Position numbers and translations under genes: made by a program. 19,300 nt of DNA, from NCBI GenBank assembly GCA_903839965.1, contig CAIMEK010000504.1:1-19300 (forward strand). The letters are read 5' to 3'. How positions within the stretch are numbered: position 1 is the first letter of the stretch; the number at the start of each line of letters is the position of its first letter. Below the pieces are notes generated by a model that made no database searches, was not told the origin of the DNA, and was given only the letters and a program-made list of their open reading frames with translations. The DNA comes from an uncultured Acetobacteraceae bacterium. GTDB lineage: Bacteria; Pseudomonadota; Alphaproteobacteria; Acetobacterales; Acetobacteraceae. Below, piece by piece: positions 13,720 to 19,300 of the stretch.

Positions 13720-15453
13720 CTACGTGCGCCGTGACCGCGGGCGGCCGCGCAGCTTCGCCGCCATGTCCGGGGTGAGCTGCGCGAGCAGCTCGGCGTTGTA
13801 CGACCCGGTCGGCCGCAGCGGCGGCTGCGACTGGGTCAGCTTGTTGGAGCCGTAGATCTGCGCCGCCGCGACGGCGAACGAACGCGACGCCGCCGCCGGC
13901 GAGCCTTCCCGTACCGCCGGATCGACGTTGGCGGCGAAGATCGAAATGGTGTCGTCGCCGTTGCGCACGATGTCGAATTCGCGGAACTGCTGCGGGAAGT
14001 CGCGCAGCGACGCGGTTTCGACCTGCCAGAAGCCGCGTTCGGGACGGGCCGCGTCGGGGGAGGGAAACGCCGTTACCGAATTGTAATGCCGATGTCCCGC
14101 GATCAGCAGAATGAGGTTCGGGAATTCGTGCAGTTTGGCGAGCAACTGCGGCTCGGAGACATGCGCCGTGGAGTTCCAGCCGACGAAGGAAGTCGGCGGT
14201 TCGACGCCGATCGGGATATGCGCCGCGATGATCATGAGCTCGCCGGCGGCCTGCCCGTCCGTCAGTTCCTGCACCAGCCAGTCGTAGCGCCTGGCGTCGA
14301 GCGAGCCGTGCCCGTAGCCGGGGGATGTGGTGGCCGACGGCGGCGGATTGGCATCCTCGTCGCGCTGGGTGTCGTCGAGCACGATGACCTTGAGCGGCAG
14401 CGTCGATTTCGGACGGAAGCTGTAGCAGGCGAAGTCGTCCGCGACATTGGCGGGGCTGAAGCCGTGGCCGACCGGGGACGACGTGGTGGTGAGGAACTCC
14501 TGCATCCATTCGCTGCGGCGCAACGAACGGCGGGCGGGGTCGGCGACGACCTTCGGCGGCGCGGCGAAATTGCCGACCGGTCCGGCGCCGATGACGTCGC
14601 CATGGGCGGTCGCGCCGTCGAGCGCCCCCATGTAGAAGTCGCGACGGTTCATGCCGTCGCGTTCAGTGAAGAAATCGCCCAGCTTGAGGATTTCCTCACC
14701 GATATAGGCCTGCCTGAGGTAGTCGCTGACGGGGTTCGTGCCCATCCAGAAATGGTCGTGGTTGCCCAGCGTCTGAAACCACTTGATCGAACGGTCGAGG
14801 CCGGCCGCCTTGAAGGGCTTCTGCCAGGCGATGCTGTCGGCGCCGCGATGCGAGCCGGAACTCGGGGTGATGGCCTTGCCGTCGAGCACGTCGATGTACC
14901 AGCGCAGCTCGTTGTACTGGGTGTCGTTGCAGGCATCGCCCAGCGAAATGCCGAAATCGAACCGCTCGTGGCGGTGGCGGGCGTTGATGGTCTGCACCGC
15001 GGCGTCGAGCACCTGGGTCGAGTCCATCATGACCGCCGAGTAGCCCGGCGAAATGCCGTCCTTGAGGCCGAGATAGATCGCCGAGGAGGGCGATTCCTTG
15101 TCGCAGATGTGGATGTCGGAAATGCTGAAGAAGCGCAACAGCCGCTCGGCCGGCTTGGCCGGCCTGGCATGGCCGGCGACGATGTCGAGGCGTTTCTCGA
15201 ATGCCAGCCCCGCGCCGTAGCGCCATTTGCCGTAGCCGTACTTGGCGTAGCTCGCCACCTCGTCGGGACGGATCTTCACCGCCGAGGGCGGTTGCGGAAC
15301 GACGGTGTGGTGGTGCGTCGTCGTGACGTCCCCGGCGATCGGCCAGGTTGTCGGGCGGTTCTGCCCGATGGCGTGGGCCTTGCCGATGCCGCCGACGGAA
15401 ACCGCCAGGGCCCCAACGCTCACCGCGAGGCGGCGCCGCGAAATCCGCTTCAT
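13720..15453 (-). CDS. TIGR03768 family metallophosphoesterase, Tat-exported
   Basis: A 577-residue secreted calcineurin-like phosphoesterase. The N-terminus has a twin-arginine signal (SRRRLAV followed by a hydrophobic stretch and AHA near residue 28), so it is probably folded with its metals before export. All dimetal motifs are present: Asp113 and His115 in SDIHICD, Gly-Asp at 172-173 in LGDACND, GNHDH at 230-234, His412 in IAAHIP and GHRH at 453-456. Length and the long insert with GMNRRDFY fit the TIGR03768 family; its substrate is not known and could be a phosphate monoester or diester. ATG 15453 has AAAGGTGG about eight bases upstream. It heads a minus-strand group with the broken and intact outer-membrane genes, suggesting a joint envelope role. 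Confidence 0.92.
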   Translation of the reverse strand: MKRISRRRLAVSVGALAVSVGGIGKAHAIGQNRPTTWPIAGDVTTTHHHTVVPQPPSAVKIRPDEVASYAKYGYGKWRYGAGLAFEKRLDIVAGHARPAKPAERLLRFFSISDIHICDKESPSSAIYLGLKDGISPGYSAVMMDSTQVLDAAVQTINARHRHERFDFGISLGDACNDTQYNELRWYIDVLDGKAITPSSGSHRGADSIAWQKPFKAAGLDRSIKWFQTLGNHDHFWMGTNPVSDYLRQAYIGEEILKLGDFFTERDGMNRRDFYMGALDGATAHGDVIGAGPVGNFAAPPKVVADPARRSLRRSEWMQEFLTTTSSPVGHGFSPANVADDFACYSFRPKSTLPLKVIVLDDTQRDEDANPPPSATTSPGYGHGSLDARRYDWLVQELTDGQAAGELMIIAAHIPIGVEPPTSFVGWNSTAHVSEPQLLAKLHEFPNLILLIAGHRHYNSVTAFPSPDAARPERGFWQVETASLRDFPQQFREFDIVRNGDDTISIFAANVDPAVREGSPAAASRSFAVAAAQIYGSNKLTQSQPPLRPTGSYNAELLAQLTPDMAAKLRGRPRSRRT

Positions 15454-15630
15454 GCCGACTACCACCTTTTGTGATGTTGCAAAGGCCGTTCGGCCCCACC
15501 TTCGAAGGACGACGGTAAAAGCCGAGGGTTTACGAATTGTTAAACAGGCGCCGATTGTTGGCAAAGTGCGGCCTGGACAGCCGCGCCGCGGCGTTGCCAT
15601 ATCCGCCGCGTCAGCGTGTGAGGTACGATC
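15454..15630. promoter_or_regulatory. Divergent promoter region, phosphoesterase/manC, with AT-rich near-palindrome
   Basis: This 177-base divergent region holds the most AT-rich patch in its neighbourhood. At 15528-15545 the sequence reads as a near-palindrome GTTTA..AATT..TAAAC with two mismatched bases on each side of the centre. On the minus strand it contains TTAA-N7-TAAA, one base from the CtrA box TTAA-N7-TTAA of alphaproteobacteria. It could be a regulator site for either gene. No clear -35/-10 pair was found. The manC ribosome-binding site GAGG is near 15620. Confidence 0.45.
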
Positions 15631-16776
15631 ATGACCCTGCCGACCGCAAGCCCCGCCGCCCCCGTCACCGCCCTCGCCGGCGCGGTGGTGCCGGTGCTGC
15701 TGTCCGGCGGGTCCGGCTCGCGGCTGTGGCCGGTCTCGCGCGAAAGCTTCCCCAAGCAGTTCTGGCCGCTGATCTCCGAGCGCTCGATGATCGAGGAAAC
15801 CGTGCGCCGCGCGCTCGGCGAGGGCTTTGCCGCGCCGATCGTGGTGTGCAACCACGAGCACCGCTTCCTGGTGGCCGAACAGCTTCGCCACGCCGGCGTG
15901 GCCTCGGCGCGCATCGTGCTGGAGCCGGTCGGGCGCAACTCCGCGCCGGCGATCGGCGCCGCCGCCCTGCTGGTGGCCGAGCAGGACCCCGACGCGGTGC
16001 TGTGGATGATGGCCGCCGACGCCGCCATCCGCGACGAGCCGGCCCTGCACCGCGCCCTCGCCGCGGCGGTGGCGGCGGCGCGGGCCGGGTGGATCGTCAC
16101 CTTCGGCATGCGCCCGACCGCGGCGGAAACCGGCTACGGTTATGTCGAGGTGGGCGACGAACTGGCCGGGCTGCCCGGGGTGCACGCCGTCGGGCGCTTC
16201 ATCGAAAAGCCCGACCAGGCCACCGCCGCGGTGCTGGCCGCCTCCGGGCGGCATTTGTGGAACTCGGGCATGTTCGTGTTCACCGCCCGCACGCTGCTGG
16301 CCGAGCTTGGCCGCCATGCGCCGGACGTGCTGGCGGCGTTGGAGCCGGCGGTGAGCGCGCGGACGCAGGACGCGGACTTCATCCGCCTGCAGCCGGAGGC
16401 GTTCGCCCGGGTGCCGAGCATCAGCCTCGACTATGCCGTCGCCGAGCGCACCGCCTTCGCCGCCGTGGTGCCCGCCGACCTGGGCTGGTCGGACGTGGGC
16501 AGCTGGGCCGCGCTGTGGGAGCTGGGCGCCAAGGACGCCGCCGGCAACGCCACAGTGGGCGACGTGCTGCTGGAAGGGGCGGAGAACTGCTACGTGCGCA
16601 GCGACGGCATGCTCACCGCCGTGGTGGGGCTGCGCGACGCGGTGGTGGTGGTCACCGGCGACGCCGTGCTGGCGCTGCACCGCGACCGGGCGCAGGACGT
16701 CAAGCGGGTGGTGGACCGGCTGCGCGCGGCGGGGCGGAGCGAGGCGGCGAAGCACCCGCCCGCGCGAAACGCGTAG
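15631..16776 (+). CDS. manC: Mannose-1-phosphate guanylyltransferase (single-domain ManC)
   Basis: A 381-residue cytoplasmic nucleotidyltransferase making GDP-mannose from mannose-1-phosphate and GTP, the donor for exopolysaccharide and LPS sugars. Motifs: the pyrophosphorylase signature LSGGSGSRLWPVSRESFPKQF beginning at residue 24, EPVGRNSAPAI at 98-108, ETGYGYVEVG at about 166-175, FIEKPD at 190-195, WNSGMFVF at 210-217, and GWSDVGSW at 285-292. It ends soon after, so it lacks the cupin phosphomannose-isomerase domain of bifunctional ManC/AlgA. The usual PADH motif reads MAADAAI (127-133), replacing the conserved His; whether this affects activity is unknown. ATG 15631 has GAGG eight bases upstream. 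It converges on the response-regulator gene with one base between stops. Confidence 0.93.
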   Translation: MTLPTASPAAPVTALAGAVVPVLLSGGSGSRLWPVSRESFPKQFWPLISERSMIEETVRRALGEGFAAPIVVCNHEHRFLVAEQLRHAGVASARIVLEPVGRNSAPAIGAAALLVAEQDPDAVLWMMAADAAIRDEPALHRALAAAVAAARAGWIVTFGMRPTAAETGYGYVEVGDELAGLPGVHAVGRFIEKPDQATAAVLAASGRHLWNSGMFVFTARTLLAELGRHAPDVLAALEPAVSARTQDADFIRLQPEAFARVPSISLDYAVAERTAFAAVVPADLGWSDVGSWAALWELGAKDAAGNATVGDVLLEGAENCYVRSDGMLTAVVGLRDAVVVVTGDAVLALHRDRAQDVKRVVDRLRAAGRSEAAKHPPARNA

Positions 16777-16777
16777 C

Positions 16778-17560
16778 TCAGCTCGCCGCGCGGCGCTCGT
16801 CGTCGGACAGCTCGGCGCTTTCGCCGACCAGCACATAGCCGGCCCCGCGCACGGACTGGATCAGCCGCCGGGCGGGGTCGTCGTCGCCGAGCTTGCGGCG
16901 CAGGCCGAAGATGAGCTGGTCGATGCTGCGGTCCTCCGGGCGCCAGGGCCGGCGCAGGGCCGCCGCCGAAAGGCGCTCGCGGCTCACCGGCTCGCCGACC
17001 GCCTCCAGCAGGGCCTGCAACGCGGCGAACTCCGCCCCGGTCAACGCCACCGCCCCATCCGCGCCATCCAGCACCGTGCGCCGCTGCAGATCTACCCGCC
17101 AGGGCCCGACGATATGGACGGGCTGCGGCGGCCGCGCCGGGCCGCGCCGCTGCGCGCGCCGATGCACCGCGCGGATGCGCGCCAGCATTTCGCGCAGCCG
17201 CACCGGCTTGACGATGTAGTCGTCCGCCCCCTGCTCCAGCCCGGCGACCCGCTCGCTCTCCTCGCCGCGGCCGGACAGGGCGATGATGCCGCAATCGCCC
17301 GCCCGGGCGAGCCGGCCAATCAGCGCGACGCCGTCGCCGCCGGGCAGGTCGAGGTCGAGCAGCACCACGTCGGGCAGGAAGCTCTTGCACAGGGCCATGC
17401 CCAGCGGCACGGTCGGCGCCAGGGCGGTGCGCATGCCGGCGCGCTCGATGAAGTGGCGCATGGTCGGCGTCATCGCGGCATCGTCGGCGATGAGCAGCAC
17501 GCGCGGCACCGGCGTTGCAGCCGGCGGATCGCAGGTCCTCGGGTCCGACAGAACCAGCAT
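16778..17560 (-). CDS. OmpR/PhoB-family response regulator
   Basis: A 260-residue transcriptional regulator. After an N-terminal tail of about 20 residues, the receiver domain covers about 21-135: acidic pair Asp26-Asp27, phosphoacceptor Asp69 in VVLLDLDLPGGDG, Ser96 in IIALSGR and Lys118 in DYIVKPVR. The winged-helix DNA-binding domain (about 150-247) contains LTGAEFAALQALLEAVGEPVSRERL and RSIDQLIFGLRRKLGDD, ending in QSVRGAGYVL. No sensor kinase gene is in view, so the signal is unknown. I chose ATG 17560 because AGGGA lies six bases upstream; an ATG seven codons earlier at 17581 has no such site. A TATGAT at 17650-17645 on the minus strand is a possible -10 element without a matching -35. 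Confidence 0.92.
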   Translation of the reverse strand: MLVLSDPRTCDPPAATPVPRVLLIADDAAMTPTMRHFIERAGMRTALAPTVPLGMALCKSFLPDVVLLDLDLPGGDGVALIGRLARAGDCGIIALSGRGEESERVAGLEQGADDYIVKPVRLREMLARIRAVHRRAQRRGPARPPQPVHIVGPWRVDLQRRTVLDGADGAVALTGAEFAALQALLEAVGEPVSRERLSAAALRRPWRPEDRSIDQLIFGLRRKLGDDDPARRLIQSVRGAGYVLVGESAELSDDERRAAS

Positions 17561-17566
17561 GCTCGT

Positions 17567-17571
17567 TCCCT
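17567..17571 (-). promoter_or_regulatory. Ribosome-binding site deciding the response-regulator start
   Basis: AGGGA on the minus strand, six bases before ATG 17560. The alternative ATG at 17581 has nothing comparable, so this site favours the shorter protein. Confidence 0.6.
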
Positions 17572-17770
17572 GCCGTGCCATTGGGCATCAGGAATGATGC
17601 GTTATCGCGTACTTGCGGCCCGAATCGGAGACCCGGTGGTAGCGATCATAACAAAGTGATTGATGAACGCCACCCCCCTCCGGGCGGCGGCGATCCCGCG
17701 GCATCGTCGGCCGGCCGCTTCACGCCGGCGGCGCCAGGCATTAAGCACATCGGCAACAACAACAGGGAAT

Positions 17771-17775
17771 GGAGG
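17771..17775 (+). promoter_or_regulatory. Ribosome-binding site of the 39-residue ORF
   Basis: GGAGG, eight bases before ATG 17784 and among the best Shine-Dalgarno matches in the window. It is the only good site near the start of this operon, since the HAD gene downstream has none. Confidence 0.65.
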
Positions 17776-17783
17776 ATATCGGC

Positions 17784-17903
17784 ATGGACTGCTTCGGCGG
17801 GCTTGCCGCGAGCGAGGTGAGCGGCGCCGCGACCACCCCCCTGCCCGGCATGGCAATCGGCGCGCCGATGCAGCAGGCGTTGCGCGGCGGGCCGGCGGGG
17901 TGA
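17784..17903 (+). CDS. Undescribed 39-residue protein or leader peptide upstream of HAD gene
   Basis: A 39-codon ORF with a strong GGAGG site and almost exclusively G/C at third codon positions. The product begins MDCFGGLAASEVSGA, continues with TTPLPGMAIGAP and ends ALRGGPAG. It has no charged-basic start or long hydrophobic segment, so it is neither a signal peptide nor a membrane protein, and I recognise no family. Its TGA overlaps the GTG start of the HAD gene (GTGA), and the HAD gene lacks its own Shine-Dalgarno sequence, so translation of this ORF probably delivers ribosomes to it. It may be a functional microprotein, a coupling leader or both. A longer in-frame reading of the HAD gene from 17660 is possible but gives Arg-rich, non-protein-like sequence. 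Confidence 0.6.
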   Translation: MDCFGGLAASEVSGAATTPLPGMAIGAPMQQALRGGPAG

Positions 17904-18601
17904 CGCCGCGCCCGGTCAGGGCCGTCGTGTTCGATATGGACGGCACGCTGATCGACAGCGAGGCCGTCTACCGGGGCGCGTTGCTGCATGCGCTTCAGGC
18001 GCTCGGGCTGGCGGCGAGCGAGGCGTTCCTGCACGGGCTGGGCGGGTTGGCCGGGTCAGCCGTGCAGGCGCATATCCGGGCGCATTTCGGCGAGGATTTC
18101 CCCTTCGAGGCATTCCGCAGCCATTACGTCGTGCGGCGCGACGCGCTGGCGGCGGCGGGCATTCCGCTCAAGCCGGGGGCGGCGGAGGCGCTGCGCTTCG
18201 TCGCCGGGCTGCACCTTCCGCTGGCGCTGGCCACGTCCTCGCAGCGCGAGTCGGCGCTGGCGCATCTGGGCCGGCTGGAAGTACTGGCGCATTTCGCGGC
18301 CCTGGTGACGCGCGAGGACGTGGAATATCTGAAGCCGTTTCCCGACCTGTTCCTCGTCGCGGCCGCGCGGCTGGGCGTGCCGGCGGCGGACTGCCTGGCG
18401 GTGGAGGACAGCCGCACCGGGGTTGCGGCGGCGCTGGCGGCGGGGATGATGACGGTGATGGTGCCCGACCTGGCGCCGCCCACCGACGACATGCGGGCGC
18501 GTTGCGTGGCGGTGCACGCCAGTCTGTTTGAGCTGCCCACGCTGTTCGCCGGGTGTGGTAAGGAGCGCACCGGAGCTTGCCCGACAGGAGTCGTTCGGTG
18601 A
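17900..18601 (+). CDS. HAD family hydrolase (phosphatase/phosphomutase-like)
   Basis: A 233-residue HAD superfamily protein with a helical cap inserted after motif I, as in phosphoglycolate phosphatase, beta-phosphoglucomutase and 2-deoxyglucose-6-phosphatase relatives. Motif I is VFDMDGTLIDSE with nucleophile Asp12 and Asp14; motif II is ATSSQRES (Thr112 or Ser113); motif III Lys145 is in YLKPFPD; motif IV is AVEDSRTG with Glu169 and Asp170. It should hydrolyse or isomerise a small phosphorylated metabolite, and the substrate is not predictable. The last 20 or so residues are non-conserved. GTG 17900 sits in a GTGA overlap with the small ORF, and the stop overlaps the DUF4239 start in another GTGA, so the three genes are co-translated. 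Confidence 0.9.
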   Translation: MTPRPVRAVVFDMDGTLIDSEAVYRGALLHALQALGLAASEAFLHGLGGLAGSAVQAHIRAHFGEDFPFEAFRSHYVVRRDALAAAGIPLKPGAAEALRFVAGLHLPLALATSSQRESALAHLGRLEVLAHFAALVTREDVEYLKPFPDLFLVAAARLGVPAADCLAVEDSRTGVAAALAAGMMTVMVPDLAPPTDDMRARCVAVHASLFELPTLFAGCGKERTGACPTGVVR

Positions 18602-19300
18602 TCGAAACCTGGTTGAGCCTGCCGGTCTGGGCATTGTTGTCCTCCCTCGCGCTGTTCCTCATGGGAACCGCCGGCGTGCTCTACTGGTGCTCGTTCCACG
18701 GTCCGTCGCGCACCTGGGTCGCCGGTTTCCGCGACGTCGAGGGGCCGGTGTTCGGCGCAGCGGCGCTGCTGTTCGCCATGCTCACCGGCTTCGTCGCCAG
18801 CGACGTGTGGCAACGCAACGCCTCCGCCGCGCGGCTGGTGGCGGGCGAGAGCGAGTCGCTCACCGCCCTGGTGGACATCGCGCGCGCGGGGGGCCTGGAC
18901 AACGCCGCGCTGCACGCCCGCATTCGCGACTACGCCCGCGTGGTGGTGGACGAGGAATGGCCGAGCATGGGCGCCGGCCACGCGGCGCCGCAGGCCGACG
19001 AGGCCTTGCAGGCGCTGCTGCACGAAGTGCTCGATCCGCGCTACGCCGCCGGTGGGGGGCTGGTGCAGCGCCTCGCCATCGACCAGGTGCTGAAGGTGCG
19101 CGAAGTGCGGTCGCGGCGGCTGGTGCTCAGCGGCGAGCGTACCAACGAGCTCAAGTGGGGCGCGGTGATTGCGCTGTCGGTGCTGACGCAGTTGGCGATC
19201 GCGCTGATGCACCTGGACAAGCCGCGGCCGCAGGCCGCGGCGCTCGCGGTATTCTCGATCGCAGCCTTCCTCGGGCTGGGCATGGTCGCCCTGCAGGAGA
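18598..19300 (+). CDS. DUF4239 family membrane protein (partial, 3' end outside window)
   Basis: At least 234 residues from a GTG at 18598, preceded by AGGAG seven bases upstream. Hydrophobic segments lie near residues 8-27 and 46-62, then a soluble region of about 120 residues, then two more segments at about 185-203 and 210-230 near the window edge. The pattern of two N-terminal helices, then ASDVWQRNASAARLVAGESESL, DYARVVVDEEWPSM and a late pair of helices matches DUF4239, a bestrophin-like family of unknown function. An ion-channel-like role is speculation by family resemblance. The start overlaps the HAD stop by four bases. The gene continues beyond the window. Confidence 0.85.
   Translation, partial: MIETWLSLPVWALLSSLALFLMGTAGVLYWCSFHGPSRTWVAGFRDVEGPVFGAAALLFAMLTGFVASDVWQRNASAARLVAGESESLTALVDIARAGGLDNAALHARIRDYARVVVDEEWPSMGAGHAAPQADEALQALLHEVLDPRYAAGGGLVQRLAIDQVLKVREVRSRRLVLSGERTNELKWGAVIALSVLTQLAIALMHLDKPRPQAAALAVFSIAAFLGLGMVALQE

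Noticed and set aside
13720..16836. 1038-codon minus-strand open frame, a possible giant fusion of the phosphoesterase
   Set aside because: The part upstream of 15453 is antisense to manC, has low-complexity composition and would bury the Tat signal peptide.
17645..17650. TATGAT on the minus strand as promoter of the response regulator
   Set aside because: A good -10 match but no acceptable -35 at 16-18 bases, so not listed as a promoter.
17660..17899. N-terminal extension of the HAD protein from ATG 17660
   Set aside because: The added 80 residues are Arg-rich without structure, and HAD homologues begin a few residues before the DMDGT motif.

Overview
The window is about 19.3 kb of very GC-rich bacterial DNA with dense coding, strong G/C preference at third codon positions and frequent GTG starts. 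The gene set (DUF1491, DUF429, a TIGR03768-type metallophosphoesterase, an M81/MlrC-like peptidase, a 'neuromedin U'-type outer-membrane protein, DUF2459) fits an alphaproteobacterium, most likely Rhodospirillales/Acetobacteraceae. That placement is an inference from gene families and composition; there is no rRNA or marker gene here. No tRNA, rRNA, CRISPR array, transposase or phage gene was seen, and no gene-free stretch exceeds about 225 bp.

Layout. (1) 1-1,800: a TPR/glycosyltransferase-like protein running off the left edge, a divergent DUF2459 lipoprotein and a 41-residue lipoprotein. (2) 1,950-4,510: an M81 peptidase convergent with an OmpA-type porin, with a strong hairpin between them. 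(3) 4,650-6,390: a minus-strand operon of two short-chain dehydrogenases and a DUF1491 protein, joined by 1-4 base overlaps. (4) 6,550-9,030: a complete ABC importer of the NMT1/THI5-SsuA type (binding protein, ATPase, permease), followed by a small charged protein and a pair of intergenic palindromes. (5) 9,410-12,180: cytochrome b561, a DUF429 protein with a short tandem repeat at its C-terminus, and an M20D amidohydrolase that abuts it tail to tail. (6) 12,250-15,450: a minus-strand cluster of a Tat-exported metallophosphoesterase, a broken SphA/MetA-pathway-like outer-membrane gene and an intact 'neuromedin U'-type outer-membrane protein. (7) 15,630-17,560: mannose-1-phosphate guanylyltransferase, convergent with an OmpR-type response regulator. 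(8) 17,780-19,300: an operon of an undescribed 39-codon ORF, a HAD phosphatase and a DUF4239 membrane protein, each joined to the next by a GTGA overlap and leaving the window on the right.

Most of the window is ordinary chromosomal metabolism and envelope biology. The points most worth a second look are the 39-residue ORF translationally coupled to the HAD gene, the internal deletion and frame change in the SphA-like gene, the double palindrome at about 9.3-9.4 kb, and the AT-rich near-palindrome between the metallophosphoesterase and manC genes. I found no convincing new defence or mobile system.
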